Of a DNA stretch of 64,000 nt, positions 55,235-64,000 are shown one piece after another (positions within the stretch are counted from its first letter, which is position 1; each line of letters starts with the position of its first letter). Both the position numbers and the translations under genes were made by a program. Under the pieces are notes generated by a model. That model did no database searches. It was not told the origin of the DNA and was given only the letters and a program-made list of their open reading frames with translations. Location: NCBI GenBank assembly GCA_021775455.1, contig JAJFHU010000005.1, positions 1 to 64,000 of the forward strand, in the 5' to 3' direction. Source of the stretch: Hyphomicrobiales bacterium (GTDB lineage: Bacteria > Pseudomonadota > Alphaproteobacteria > Rhizobiales > Rhizobiaceae).

Positions 55235-56545
55235 TTAAAGTATGAAACGACTTAGATCCATGTTGCGGGCAAGTTCACCAATATGAGTTTCCACATACTC
55301 AGCGTCAATCTCGATTTTCTTGTCGCCAACATCGGGGGCGGTGAATGAGATCTCATCAAGCACTCGTTCCATCACGGTTTGAAGGCGCCGGGCACCAATA
55401 TTTTCAATATTTGCGTTGAGCTCTACTGAAATTCCGGCAATTGCATCAATCGCATCTTCCTTGAATTCCAGATCAACACCTTCCGTTTTCATAAGTGCCA
55501 CATATTGTTTGATAAGGCTTGCTTCAGTTTCAGTCAGAATACGAACGAAATCTTCTTTCTCCAAAGCACGAAGCTCTACACGAATTGGCAGGCGACCCTG
55601 CAATTCTGGCAAAAGATCCGACGGTTTGGACAAGTGGAAGGCGCCAGAGGCAACAAACAGAATATGATCTGTTTTAACTTGTCCATGTTTGGTAGAAACG
55701 ATAGTGCCTTCCACGAGCGGCAGGAGATCGCGCTGGACGCCTTCACGCGAGACACTTCCACCGCCTACCCGATCATTGTTGACAGCAATTTTGTCGATCT
55801 CGTCCAGGAAAACGATGCCGTTATTTTCTACCGATTCGATGGCCTCGCTAACGACTTGTTCTTCATCCAGCAATTTGTCGGATTCATCCGCGACCAATAC
55901 ATCATAAGATTCTGAAACCAGCATTTTTCGTTTTTTGGTGCGACCACCAAAGGCTTTGCCAAACATGTCGTTCAGATTCAACACGCCGACACTGGCGCCC
56001 GGCATTCCGGGTATATCCATACCACCCATCGGATTGGAAGTATCTGCAATCTCGATTTCAATTTCCTTGTCGTCGAGCTGCCCTTCGCGGAGTTTCTTCC
56101 GGAAAGAGTCACGCGTTGCGGGGCTTGCAGTATCTCCCACAAGTCCGTCCAGTACACGTTCCTCGGCAGCAATGTGAGCCTTGGCCTTAACAGCTTCGCG
56201 CTTCTTTTCACGCACCAGATTGATGCCAATCTCAACAAGATCACGGATAATCTGTTCCACATCTCGGCCGACATAGCCGACTTCGGTAAACTTTGTTGCC
56301 TCGACTTTCAGGAACGGAGCACCTGCAAGCTTTGCCAGACGGCGGGAAATTTCGGTCTTGCCGACGCCAGTCGGCCCGATCATCAATATGTTTTTTGGAA
56401 GAACCTCTTCCTTCATCGGTCCTTCAAGCTGTTGTCTTCGCCAGCGGTTTCGAAGCGCGATAGCAACTGCTCGCTTGGCATCCTTTTGGCCAATAATGTA
56501 ACGATCAAGTTCCGAGACAATTTCCCGGGGAGAAAAATTAGTCAT
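55235..56545 (-). CDS. hslU: ATP-dependent protease ATPase subunit HslU (ClpY)
   Basis: HslU unfolds substrates for the HslV peptidase. The 436-residue AAA+ protein starts [20 protein letters not shown], has Walker [21 protein letters not shown], the I domain (with [14 protein letters not shown]), Walker [13 protein letters not shown], and ends with the HslV-docking tail NMDLSRFIL. Length is normal. A CGGAG precedes the ATG. It follows hslV by 26 bases. Confidence 0.97.
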   Translation of the reverse strand: MTNFSPREIVSELDRYIIGQKDAKRAVAIALRNRWRRQQLEGPMKEEVLPKNILMIGPTGVGKTEISRRLAKLAGAPFLKVEATKFTEVGYVGRDVEQIIRDLVEIGINLVREKKREAVKAKAHIAAEERVLDGLVGDTASPATRDSFRKKLREGQLDDKEIEIEIADTSNPMGGMDIPGMPGASVGVLNLNDMFGKAFGGRTKKRKMLVSESYDVLVADESDKLLDEEQVVSEAIESVENNGIVFLDEIDKIAVNNDRVGGGSVSREGVQRDLLPLVEGTIVSTKHGQVKTDHILFVASGAFHLSKPSDLLPELQGRLPIRVELRALEKEDFVRILTETEASLIKQYVALMKTEGVDLEFKEDAIDAIAGISVELNANIENIGARRLQTVMERVLDEISFTAPDVGDKKIEIDAEYVETHIGELARNMDLSRFIL

Positions 56546-56571
56546 TAAATACTCCGGTTAAAACGGATGGA

Positions 56572-57132
56572 TTACTCAGCATCAAGGCTTTCCACCACCA
56601 CATTCGCGTTGGTGTAAACACAAATTTCAGCAGCGATCGCCATGGCTTTCGTAGCAATTTCTTCAGCGGAAAGTTTGGAATCAAGCAATGCCTTGGCGGC
56701 TGCAAGGGCGTAGTTTCCGCCCGACCCAATTGCCATTATACCTTCCTCTGGCTCAAGCACATCGCCATTTCCGGTTACGCAAAGCGTTATACTTTTGTCT
56801 GCGACCAACATCATTGCTTCAAGATTGCGAAGGTATTTGTCGGTTCGCCAATCTTTTGCGAGTTCAACGCAAGCACGCATCAATTGGCCCGGATACTGTT
56901 CAAGTTTCTTTTCAAGCCGTTCTAACAACGTGAATGCATCGGCTGTAGCGCCCGCAAAACCGGTAATCACGGAATTATCCTTGCCAATCCTGCGAACTTT
57001 GCGGGCATTTCCCTTGATTACGGTTTGCCCAAGGCTAACTTGTCCGTCACCCGCTATGACGATTTTTCCGCCTTTGCGCACGGTAACGATGGTCGTTGCA
57101 TGCATTGAAGGCAGTTTTGAATTTTCTGGCAT
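56572..57132 (-). CDS. hslV: ATP-dependent protease peptidase subunit HslV (ClpQ)
   Basis: HslV is the threonine peptidase of the HslUV complex. From the ATG at 57132 (CCGGAAAT upstream) a 12-residue propeptide [12 protein letters not shown] precedes [19 protein letters not shown], so Thr1 becomes the nucleophile after processing. Further family parts are [40 protein letters not shown] and [13 protein letters not shown]. The mature length (174) is normal. It is divergent from hisB. Confidence 0.96.
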   Translation of the reverse strand: MPENSKLPSMHATTIVTVRKGGKIVIAGDGQVSLGQTVIKGNARKVRRIGKDNSVITGFAGATADAFTLLERLEKKLEQYPGQLMRACVELAKDWRTDKYLRNLEAMMLVADKSITLCVTGNGDVLEPEEGIMAIGSGGNYALAAAKALLDSKLSAEEIATKAMAIAAEICVYTNANVVVESLDAE

Positions 57133-57314
57133 GACATTTCCGGTTTTCAAGATCAGTGGATGATTATGTATGTTCTTTTTCGGATCATGCAAACTTTTTG
57201 CGCGGAAAGATAACCTTATGCCGAATTTGAATAGTTAACACCTGTGTTATGGCTTTTGTAACATTGTATTGGTATGGAAACGAAACAGTTCTGGAATCGT
57301 TTGTGAGTAAATCC

Positions 57315-57905
57315 ATGAAGCGCACGGCAAAAATTGATCGAAAAACCGCGGAGACCGAGATTTCTGCCGAGATCAATCTCGATGGAACTGGAGAATATGA
57401 CATCGATACCGGCATTGGTTTTCTGGATCATATGTTGGAACAGCTTTCGCGACATTCCCTTGTTGATATCAAATTGCAGGCAAAGGGTGATCTGCACATT
57501 GATGCTCATCACACCAGTGAAGACACGGGAATCGTACTGGGTCAGGCTATAAGCAAAGCCTTGGGGAACCGAGTCGGAATTACGCGATATGCATCTCTTG
57601 ACCTCGCAATGGATGAAACCCTGACGAGGGCTGCGGTGGATGTATCGGGAAGACCTTATCTGATCTGGCAGGTTGAATTTCCAACGCTGAAGGTTGGCAA
57701 TTTTGACACTGAACTTTTCCGGGAATTTTTCCAGGCATTTGCCCAAAATGCAGGCATCACGCTTCACATCAAAAACCACTATGGTGAAAACAGTCACCAT
57801 ATCGCAGAAACTTGTTTCAAGGCGGTTGCCCGGATACTGAGAATGGCTCTGGAAATTGATCCAAGGCAAAAAGACAGGATTCCGTCGACCAAGGGCTCGC
57901 TCTGA
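57315..57905 (+). CDS. hisB: Imidazoleglycerol-phosphate dehydratase
   Basis: HisB catalyses the sixth histidine step. The 196-residue protein has [20 protein letters not shown], the metal-binding [17 protein letters not shown] and, near the end, [17 protein letters not shown]. It lacks the fused phosphatase domain of enterobacteria. The ATG at 57315 is chosen because the N-terminus then matches the family. hisH lies downstream after a DUF2628 gene. Confidence 0.96.
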   Translation: MKRTAKIDRKTAETEISAEINLDGTGEYDIDTGIGFLDHMLEQLSRHSLVDIKLQAKGDLHIDAHHTSEDTGIVLGQAISKALGNRVGITRYASLDLAMDETLTRAAVDVSGRPYLIWQVEFPTLKVGNFDTELFREFFQAFAQNAGITLHIKNHYGENSHHIAETCFKAVARILRMALEIDPRQKDRIPSTKGSL

Positions 57906-57963
57906 ACAGTGTTTAATTCAGTAAAATGTTGAGTCTTGTAGCATGCAGGTCTAAATAGCCCGC

Positions 57964-58425
57964 ATGACAGAGTATCTTGTGTTCACACCTCCGGCGAGTT
58001 CGCCCAAAAATAACGATTTCGGCTTTAAGTTCATACCGGATGGCAAGTCGATCGTTGCCTTGGTTTTCCCGGTAATATGGCTTGCCTGGTACCGGCTCTG
58101 GTTCTGGTTGACCTTGTATCTGGTGATCGTGCTTGCCTTTGGCATGCTGGCGGAATGGTCAGGTAATCCAGTTTTTGGATTGGTTTCTGTTTTGCCCGGG
58201 CTTTATTTCTTCCTTGAGGGTAATGCGTTGCGCAGTAGAGCACTTGAGCAAAAGGGATGGCAATTGGATGGGGTTGTATTTGCCGATAACGAGGAAGAGG
58301 CTGAGTTGCGATACTTGTTCAGAGGCCGAAAAGAAGTTACGCCTCCACATCATCAATCGGAAAGCAAATCTGTCACTCATACTGGTTTGAAATCTGTCAC
58401 GCCCACCGGTATTTTCCCCGAGTAA
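57964..58425 (+). CDS. DUF2628 family small membrane protein
   Basis: A 153-residue protein with two hydrophobic segments ([36 protein letters not shown]) and a polar C-terminal tail. The family occurs beside hisH in alphaproteobacteria but its function is unknown. The ATG has a weak ribosome-binding site. It separates hisB from hisH by 529 bases. Confidence 0.88.
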   Translation: MTEYLVFTPPASSPKNNDFGFKFIPDGKSIVALVFPVIWLAWYRLWFWLTLYLVIVLAFGMLAEWSGNPVFGLVSVLPGLYFFLEGNALRSRALEQKGWQLDGVVFADNEEEAELRYLFRGRKEVTPPHHQSESKSVTHTGLKSVTPTGIFPE

Positions 58426-58433
58426 GGACCTCC

Positions 58434-59084
58434 ATGCTTGTAAGCATCATTGACTATGGCTCGGGTAATTTGCGTTCCGCCCAAAAGGCGTTTGAACGAG
58501 CGGCGAGTGATAATGAAATAACTACTGAAATTGTATTGCAGCGCGACCCAGAAGAGGTTTTGAAATCTGATCGCATTGTGTTGCCAGGTGTCGGAGCCTT
58601 CGCAGATTGCCGCGCTGGCCTCGACGCAATTCCCGGCATGATTGACGCATTGGAAGAAGCCGTCATCAAACAGGCAAAACCGTATCTCGGTATTTGCGTT
58701 GGTATGCAGCTCATGGCTGATCGCGGTCTGGAAAAAACCGTAACTGATGGATTTGGCTGGATTGCCGGGGATGTGAATAAAATCAAACTCTCTGATCCGA
58801 CTATCAAGATTCCCCAGATTGGCTGGAACACACTTGATATTATCGGGAATCATCCCCTTTTGGCTGATATTGAAACCGGTGAAAACGGTTTACATGCCTA
58901 TTTTGTTCATTCCTACCATCTGGAATGCAAGAACGCTGAAGAATGTATCGCCACCACTGATTACGGAGGGCCGATTACGGCCATGGTCGCTAAAGATAAT
59001 ATGGCAGGAACCCAGTTTCACCCGGAAAAAAGCCAGAAACTTGGTCTTTCGCTGATTGCAAATTTCCTGAAATGGAAGCCTTAA
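58434..59084 (+). CDS. hisH: Imidazole glycerol phosphate synthase glutaminase subunit HisH
   Basis: HisH feeds ammonia from glutamine to HisF. The 216-residue type I amidotransferase has [24 protein letters not shown], the nucleophile Cys88 in [10 protein letters not shown] and catalytic His/Glu in [10 protein letters not shown]. It starts eight bases after the DUF2628 gene and is followed five bases on by hisA. Confidence 0.96.
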   Translation: MLVSIIDYGSGNLRSAQKAFERAASDNEITTEIVLQRDPEEVLKSDRIVLPGVGAFADCRAGLDAIPGMIDALEEAVIKQAKPYLGICVGMQLMADRGLEKTVTDGFGWIAGDVNKIKLSDPTIKIPQIGWNTLDIIGNHPLLADIETGENGLHAYFVHSYHLECKNAEECIATTDYGGPITAMVAKDNMAGTQFHPEKSQKLGLSLIANFLKWKP

Positions 59085-59088
59085 CGCG

Positions 59089-59823
59089 ATGATTCTATTT
59101 CCCGCAATAGACCTCAAAGACGGCGAATGCGTACGCCTCAAGCTTGGCGACATGAATGAGGCGACCGTCTACAATTCCGATCCGGCTGCACAAGCCAAGG
59201 CATTTGAACAGCAAGGCTTTAAGTGGTTGCATGTGGTTGACCTTAATGGCGCTTTTGAAGGTGAAAGCGTTAACGGATCAGCGGTTGAAGCAATCCTGTC
59301 GGCTATTAAAAATCCGGTGCAATTGGGAGGCGGAATCCGTACATTGGATCACATTGAAAATTGGTTATCCAAAGGATTGGCGCGTGTAATCCTGGGAACT
59401 GTGGCGGTTCGCAATCCGGAACTGGTCATCGAGGCGTGCAAAAAATTTCCCGGACATATTGCTGTTGGCATTGATGCAAAGGGTGGCAAGGTTGCGGTCG
59501 AGGGATGGGCCGAAGCTTCCGAACTGGGAGTGATCGAACTGGCCAGGAAGTTCGAAGGTGCTGGCGTTGCAGCAATTATTTATACCGATATTGATCGTGA
59601 TGGAATCCTGACTGGCATCAACTGGACTTCAACCATTAAACTGGCAAATTCCGTATCAACACCGGTCATCGCTTCCGGCGGCCTCGCATCCATTGAAGAT
59701 GTCAGGCGTATGATGCATCCCGATTGCGCGAAGCTTGAAGGCGCAATAACCGGTCGGGCATTATACGATGGACGGCTTGATCCAAAGGAAGCGCTTCAAA
59801 CCCTGCGTGGTGAAATTGCATGA
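59089..59823 (+). CDS. hisA: Phosphoribosylformimino-5-aminoimidazole carboxamide ribotide isomerase HisA
   Basis: A 244-residue (beta-alpha)8 isomerase of histidine synthesis. Catalytic Asp8 is in [17 protein letters not shown], the half-barrel motif in [14 protein letters not shown], the second catalytic Asp in [13 protein letters not shown], and phosphate-binding [13 protein letters not shown] near the end. Its last bases overlap hisF (ATGA). Confidence 0.97.
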   Translation: MILFPAIDLKDGECVRLKLGDMNEATVYNSDPAAQAKAFEQQGFKWLHVVDLNGAFEGESVNGSAVEAILSAIKNPVQLGGGIRTLDHIENWLSKGLARVILGTVAVRNPELVIEACKKFPGHIAVGIDAKGGKVAVEGWAEASELGVIELARKFEGAGVAAIIYTDIDRDGILTGINWTSTIKLANSVSTPVIASGGLASIEDVRRMMHPDCAKLEGAITGRALYDGRLDPKEALQTLRGEIA

Positions 59824-60599
59824 CCCTCAAGGTACGTATTATCCCCTGCCTGGACGTTGCCGATGGCCGGGTTGTTAAAGGCGTGAACTTCGTTGATTTG
59901 GTTGACGCAGGTGATCCGGTTGAGGCAGCAATTGCCTATGATGCCGCCGGTGCAGATGAATTGACTTTTCTGGATATCACAGCATCGCATGAGGAGCGGG
60001 CCTCTACATTCGACATGATCGCTCGAACCGCGGAGCATTGCTTCATGCCGCTGACCGTTGGCGGCGGTGTTCGGGAAATTTCCGATATTAGAAAGTTGCT
60101 GCTTGCAGGCGCCGACAAGGTTTCAGTTAATACGACCGCAGTATTCAATCCTGATTTCGTTGCCGAAGCTTCAGACAAATTTGGTGCCCAATGCATAGTA
60201 GTAGCCATAGACGCCAAGAAAGTTTCTGGCGAAGGTGAGGAAGCCCGTTGGGAAATATTTACCCATGGCGGTCGCAAGGAAACCGGAATTGATGCAGTTG
60301 AGTTCGCAGAAAAAGTCACGTCGCTTGGCGCGGGTGAAATCCTGTTGACATCAATGGACCGTGATGGAACCAAAGCCGGTTATAATATTCCACTGACCAG
60401 AGCAATATCTGATGCAGTCAAGGTTCCGGTAATTGCTTCAGGCGGCGTTGGAACATTGGATCATTTGGTTGAAGGTATATTGGAGGGTCATGCAAGCGCT
60501 GTATTGGCAGCTTCAATATTTCATTTTGGCACTTATACGGTTGGTGAGGCAAAAGCCCATATGCAAGCAGCCGGAATTCCAGTTAGAATGGTGACTTGA
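59820..60599 (+). CDS. hisF: Imidazole glycerol phosphate synthase cyclase subunit HisF
   Basis: HisF combines PRFAR and ammonia from HisH into IGP and AICAR. The 259-residue barrel starts [19 protein letters not shown], has [18 protein letters not shown] and [13 protein letters not shown], the catalytic Asp in [15 protein letters not shown] and ends with [18 protein letters not shown]. hisE follows 20 bases later. Confidence 0.97.
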   Translation: MTLKVRIIPCLDVADGRVVKGVNFVDLVDAGDPVEAAIAYDAAGADELTFLDITASHEERASTFDMIARTAEHCFMPLTVGGGVREISDIRKLLLAGADKVSVNTTAVFNPDFVAEASDKFGAQCIVVAIDAKKVSGEGEEARWEIFTHGGRKETGIDAVEFAEKVTSLGAGEILLTSMDRDGTKAGYNIPLTRAISDAVKVPVIASGGVGTLDHLVEGILEGHASAVLAASIFHFGTYTVGEAKAHMQAAGIPVRMVT

Positions 60600-60619
60600 T
60601 CTAAACTCCAGGCAGAATC

Positions 60620-60943
60620 ATGAGCAAATTTTTACTCTCAGATCTTGAAAAAATTATCGCTGAACGGGCGAACAGCGAAGAAGCGGAGTCATACACCGCC
60701 ACCCTGCTATCCTGTGGAATTGAAAAATGTGCTCAAAAACTTGGTGAGGAAGCAGTTGAATCCGCAATTGCTGCCGTTTCCCGAGATTATGATGGTTTGA
60801 CAAAGGAAGCAGCGGATCTCCTTTACCATCTATTGGTGGTGTTGAAGGCAGCAGATATACCCCTGGCATCGGTCATGGAAGAATTACAAACGCGAACAAC
60901 ACAAAGTGGCCTCGAGGAAAAGGCTGGGCGGACCAAGTCGTGA
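60620..60943 (+). CDS. hisE: Phosphoribosyl-ATP pyrophosphatase HisE
   Basis: A 107-residue PRA-PH that performs the second histidine step. Helical domain with [20 protein letters not shown] and [20 protein letters not shown] carries the acidic E-E/E-x-x-D metal cluster. An AGGCAG precedes the ATG. It overlaps coaA by four bases. Confidence 0.95.
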   Translation: MSKFLLSDLEKIIAERANSEEAESYTATLLSCGIEKCAQKLGEEAVESAIAAVSRDYDGLTKEAADLLYHLLVVLKAADIPLASVMEELQTRTTQSGLEEKAGRTKS

Positions 60944-61950
60944 AACAGGATGCAAGCACACACCGCGAAGTAACTGATTCCTTCTGGGCGCTTGCAAATC
61001 GGCAGGAAGAAGAGGGCATAGTCTCTCCTTATCGGTATTTTTCGGCAAACGATTGGGAAAAATTTCGTGCCGATACACCACTTACGCTGACCGGGAAGGA
61101 AGTCGAGACACTTCGCTCAATGAACGATCCGATATCGCTGGAAGAGGTCGAGCGAATTTATCTATCCATGTCGCGTTTGCTTTCCACTCATGTGGAATCA
61201 AGCCAGCAACTGTTCAGCCAGCGCGCCAGCTTTCTTCAATTTGAAACATTGAAGACGCCGTTCATCATTGGAATTGCGGGATCGGTTGCTGTTGGGAAAT
61301 CGACAACTGCGAGAATACTCAAGGAATTGCTCGCCCGTTGGCCATCAAGCCCGAAAGTTGATCTTATAACTACCGACGGTTTTTTGTGGCCCAATGCAGT
61401 CCTTGAAGAACAGGGGCTGATGGAACGCAAGGGCTTTCCGGAAAGCTACGATGTAGCCGGGGTACTTCGGTTTTTATCAGCGATAAAAGCCGGTGAAAGT
61501 CGTGTAGAGGCGCCTTTGTATTCCCATTTCAATTATGACGTACTTCCAGACCAGGCAATTGTTATTGATCGCCCGGATATTCTGATATTTGAAGGTATCA
61601 ATGTTCTCCAGTCCCGTGATATGCCGCAAGCAGGTGATTCAATTCCGCTGGTATCGGATTTTTTTGATTTTTCCATATTCATTGATGCCGATTCAAAGGA
61701 TATCGAAGACTGGTACGTTACCCGTTTCATGCGTTTGCGGGATACTGCGTTCCGGGATCCAGGATCCTACTTCCATCGTTACTCTGAACTGACAGATGCA
61801 TCCGCCCTCAATGAAGCGAAGCGATTGTGGGAAAAAATCAATTTCGTCAATCTTCGAGAAAATATTCTTCCCACCCGTCCAAGAGCTGATTTGATATTGA
61901 GAAAAAACAGACAACATTTGATAAAGCAGGTTGCACTTAGAAAGCTCTAA
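60940..61950 (+). CDS. coaA: Pantothenate kinase, type I
   Basis: CoaA phosphorylates pantothenate, the first step of CoA synthesis. The 336-residue enzyme has P-loop [20 protein letters not shown], substrate-site TTDGFLWPN, and [12 protein letters not shown] with [10 protein letters not shown]. The C-terminus ends [16 protein letters not shown]. The start lies inside the hisE stop; it is the last gene of the his run. hisE-coaA order is typical of alphaproteobacteria. Confidence 0.96.
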   Translation: MKQDASTHREVTDSFWALANRQEEEGIVSPYRYFSANDWEKFRADTPLTLTGKEVETLRSMNDPISLEEVERIYLSMSRLLSTHVESSQQLFSQRASFLQFETLKTPFIIGIAGSVAVGKSTTARILKELLARWPSSPKVDLITTDGFLWPNAVLEEQGLMERKGFPESYDVAGVLRFLSAIKAGESRVEAPLYSHFNYDVLPDQAIVIDRPDILIFEGINVLQSRDMPQAGDSIPLVSDFFDFSIFIDADSKDIEDWYVTRFMRLRDTAFRDPGSYFHRYSELTDASALNEAKRLWEKINFVNLRENILPTRPRADLILRKNRQHLIKQVALRKL

Positions 61951-62583
61951 TCATCGCGAGACTGGTTCTGCAAATTTTGTAACACGTCGAAGGGTAAGAT
62001 TTATCCGCCCGGGCTGCTTGAGCAGGTTTGAGGTTCCCGGATATATGCGGTCCACTCCATGATAGCACAGCCGGGCTTCATCAGAGAGGACAACCCCGTC
62101 ACCACTCTTTAGCCGGAAAGAACTGGTGGGGTCATTTCGCCTGGGTCCACCGACGCGAAACAGGCATTCGTCTCCAAGAGAGATTGAAACAACTGGTGCG
62201 CTGAATTCTTTCTCATCCCTGTCCTGATGCAATCCCATCTTTGCAACAGGATCGTAGTAGTTGATGAGACAGGCTTCTGGTGAAAAAATGCAGCCGGAAA
62301 TTTCGGACCAAATGTCCAGCAACATTTCTGGAATTGCAGGCCATGGTTTATGCGATATGGGATGTAACTTCTGATATCTGTAGCCCTGCTCCTTGTCTGT
62401 AACCCAGCCCAGAGGGCCACAATTGGTCATCCGCACGCTCATGGGTTTGCCAGTGCCGGGCATACACGGCACAAACAAGGGTGCCAGTTTAACTATTTGC
62501 CTGATTTCTCCGAGCAAATTTCGCTGTTTGTCCTCATCGAGATAACCGGGCAGATGAACTATTCCAGGCAATTGAGGCGCCAT
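61951..62583 (-). CDS. alkB: Alpha-ketoglutarate-dependent DNA dioxygenase AlkB
   Basis: AlkB demethylates 1-methyladenine and 3-methylcytosine in DNA with Fe(II) and 2-oxoglutarate. The 210-residue protein has PECxLINYY-type substrate region (SPEACLINYYDPVAKMGLHQ), iron ligands His119, Asp121 (HQDRDE) and His175 (CYHGVDRI), and 2-oxoglutarate-binding Arg193/Arg199 (GRINLTLRR). The start is weak. It is convergent with coaA (adjacent stops) and divergent from the next gene. Confidence 0.93.
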   Translation of the reverse strand: MAPQLPGIVHLPGYLDEDKQRNLLGEIRQIVKLAPLFVPCMPGTGKPMSVRMTNCGPLGWVTDKEQGYRYQKLHPISHKPWPAIPEMLLDIWSEISGCIFSPEACLINYYDPVAKMGLHQDRDEKEFSAPVVSISLGDECLFRVGGPRRNDPTSSFRLKSGDGVVLSDEARLCYHGVDRIYPGTSNLLKQPGRINLTLRRVTKFAEPVSR

Positions 62584-62649
62584 GCTAAAACAATACCATT
62601 CTGATTCGTAATTGCAGCAAACAATCGCCAGCCCAGGATTTGGATTGAT

Positions 62650-63912
62650 ATGAGCCTGAGAGGCAAATCGAATGTAGTCCAACAATGGAATATGTTCAGC
62701 ATTGTTTTCCACATTGCATTGTGGATTGCCCTTGTTGCGGCACTCAAAATGTTTTTCTTCAATCTTGGTTGGCAATCGCTGAACACAATTGCATCTGGAC
62801 TGAACTCTGAAACAATCACATCCGAGTTCGCCAATAGGGATTTTGTAAATTACTGGATGGCAGGTCGATTGGCTCTTTCTGGAGATTTGAGCCCGCTGTT
62901 TCTGCAGGAAGTTTATCAGCAAAAACTGGAGTCAACATTTGGTTTTGAATTGGAAACCAGAAACTGGTCATACCCGCCGCATAGCCTGTTATTGCTGTGG
63001 CCGCTTGGACTAATCTCCTTCAAACAAGCCTTCTTCTTGTTTCAGGTTTCGACGTTGGCATTGTTTATTTGGAGTGTTTGGCGATTTGCGGTTAGCGAGC
63101 CATACAAAGTCAAATCCCGATCACTTCTCATAATCGCATTGTTGTTGATTCCCTTTGTAATTTCCCAAATTGCATACAGTCAGAATGGTTTCCTATACGC
63201 CTCTCTTTTCATTTTGTTTCTTCACTATCGTACACGCAGCGATCTTCTTTCAGGTTTCATTTTGGCGTTGATGACAACAAAGCCGCAATTGGGGCTGCTC
63301 ATACCGCTTTTGTTGTTGGTTGAGCGGAGATTTATCCTGATTCTTTATGCGTCCGCTTTCACTATTGCCCTGATCGGAATTTCGGTTTTAGTTTTTGGAA
63401 CCAAGCCCTGGCTCGATTTCTGGACAGCAACAATTCCCTATCAGCATTATGTCACCACCAATTGGCAGGGAATTTTTTGGGGTATGATGCCGACAGTGTT
63501 TGGCAGCATGAGGCACTATGGCTTCAATTATGATACCGCGATCCTTGTTCATCTTGTATTTGCCTTTGTGGCGTTGGTGTTACTGTTGGTTTCCCATTTA
63601 AGGGAAAACGACTCCGAAATCAGCGCTGTTGTTGTTCTCGCAGCAACGTTTTGCATACTCCCTTATGCATTTTTCTACGATATGGGCGCTCTGTTCGCGG
63701 TAGCAGCGGTTTTATTGGCTCTAAAGCTGGAGTTTCGAGATACTATTTCGCTTCAGGAAAGCACTTTGTATCACCTGCTTTTCATGATGCCGTTGCTGAT
63801 GCCATTTACTTATTCAGAAGGGGCCGGCTTGAAACTGCTCTACTTTATTTTTCCAGCAGTCGCGTTTTCGTACTTCCTGACCGTTATCCATTTGAAATTA
63901 AGCCCTAAATAG
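62650..63912 (+). CDS. GT87/DUF2029-like polytopic membrane glycosyltransferase
   Basis: A 420-residue membrane protein with about ten hydrophobic segments. An acidic D in NRDFVNYWMAGRLALSGD follows the first helix, as in GT-C enzymes, and RNWSYPPHSLLLLWPLG plus LMTTKPQLGLLIPLLLLVER match the DUF2029 pattern (family G-Y-P-P; K-P-Q). These enzymes transfer mannose or arabinose from polyprenyl carriers in the periplasm; the local substrate is unknown. It is divergent from alkB. It closes near the end of the window. Confidence 0.82.
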   Translation: MSLRGKSNVVQQWNMFSIVFHIALWIALVAALKMFFFNLGWQSLNTIASGLNSETITSEFANRDFVNYWMAGRLALSGDLSPLFLQEVYQQKLESTFGFELETRNWSYPPHSLLLLWPLGLISFKQAFFLFQVSTLALFIWSVWRFAVSEPYKVKSRSLLIIALLLIPFVISQIAYSQNGFLYASLFILFLHYRTRSDLLSGFILALMTTKPQLGLLIPLLLLVERRFILILYASAFTIALIGISVLVFGTKPWLDFWTATIPYQHYVTTNWQGIFWGMMPTVFGSMRHYGFNYDTAILVHLVFAFVALVLLLVSHLRENDSEISAVVVLAATFCILPYAFFYDMGALFAVAAVLLALKLEFRDTISLQESTLYHLLFMMPLLMPFTYSEGAGLKLLYFIFPAVAFSYFLTVIHLKLSPK

Positions 63913-64000
63913 CGGTGCATTGGCTCGATTCACCTCTGGAATTGGTGGCTTGAAAGATTCTTTCAGCTGGGTTTGAATTTTTGAGCTTCGAATCCTTGCA
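63913..64000. other. Window end, no assignable gene
   Basis: Eighty-eight bases remain after the GT87-like stop. Two minus-strand frames stay open to the window edge, but none is long enough to assign. A small hairpin GAAAGATTCTTTC lies at about 63953-63965, without a T-run. Confidence 0.4.

Noticed and set aside
63898-64000. Open minus-strand frames reaching the right edge, possibly the C-terminus of another gene
   Set aside because: More than one frame is open over this short span and none shows a family motif.

Overview
The window is a piece of an alphaproteobacterial chromosome, most probably from Hyphomicrobiales (Rhizobiales). This rests on gene order: leuS-lptE-holA, parB-parA-rsmG-mnmG-mnmE, rho-hemJ-hemE, ppsR-type regulator-maf-aroE-coaE-dnaQ-secB-fxsA-Tim44-mltA-smr, and hslUV with hisB-hisH-hisA-hisF-hisE-coaA. 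That order is typical of the origin-proximal region of this group. Base composition is moderate, not GC-rich, which would suit a marine or low-GC member; I cannot name a genus. I see no phage, insertion sequence, CRISPR array or rRNA operon.

Layout. 1-3.3 kb: start of a manC-type gene, tRNA-Thr(CGT), a large membrane protein resembling GT-C glycosyltransferases, and an AEC transporter. 3.5-6.9 kb: sdhCDAB. 7-9.5 kb: an accessory stretch with a divergent GST/MarR pair and a compact mercury-type operon (merR, thioredoxin-like, merF, GDCCVxC protein) that has no merA. 9.5-9.8 kb: a GC-rich, hairpin-dense non-coding element. 9.8-12 kb: leuD-leuB-DUF6314. 12-16.3 kb: a secreted-protein gene interrupted by an in-frame stop, then YggT, a glutamine amidotransferase, TerB, an arginine deiminase/DDAH-like enzyme and an enolase-superfamily enzyme. 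16.4-19.3 kb: an orphan hybrid histidine kinase, cytochrome c', and tRNA-Gly(GCC). 19.6-31.3 kb: conserved housekeeping genes (ProXp-ala deacylase, ybbN, LON-domain protein, Trm112, ubiquinone hydroxylase, tesB, ftsK, lolA, xth, a cNMP-domain protein, an OmpR-type regulator, an L,D-transpeptidase-fold protein, yggS).

31.4-62 kb is the origin-proximal block. The chromosomal origin is placed at 46368-46752, between hemE and the gene for the PPDK/PEP-synthase regulatory protein, the same position as in Caulobacter. It is AT-rich and holds DnaA-box-like nonamers, four of them in one orientation at exact 60-bp steps. Three parS sites (two one-mismatch, one perfect) lie at 38.0-40.1 kb next to parAB, about 6-8 kb from the origin. 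Replication, segregation (parABS, FtsK), tRNA modification (mnmE, mnmG), heme (hemE, hemJ) and transcription termination (rho) genes are therefore clustered. The right end holds the histidine pathway (hisB, hisH, hisA, hisF, hisE), hslUV, coaA, alkB and a GT87-like membrane protein.

Starts were chosen by eye from Shine-Dalgarno spacing and family N-termini. TTG starts are frequent (manC, AEC transporter, histidine kinase, leuS, mnmE, PPDK regulator, mltA). Functions are inferred from recognised motifs and family memory; no database search was run.
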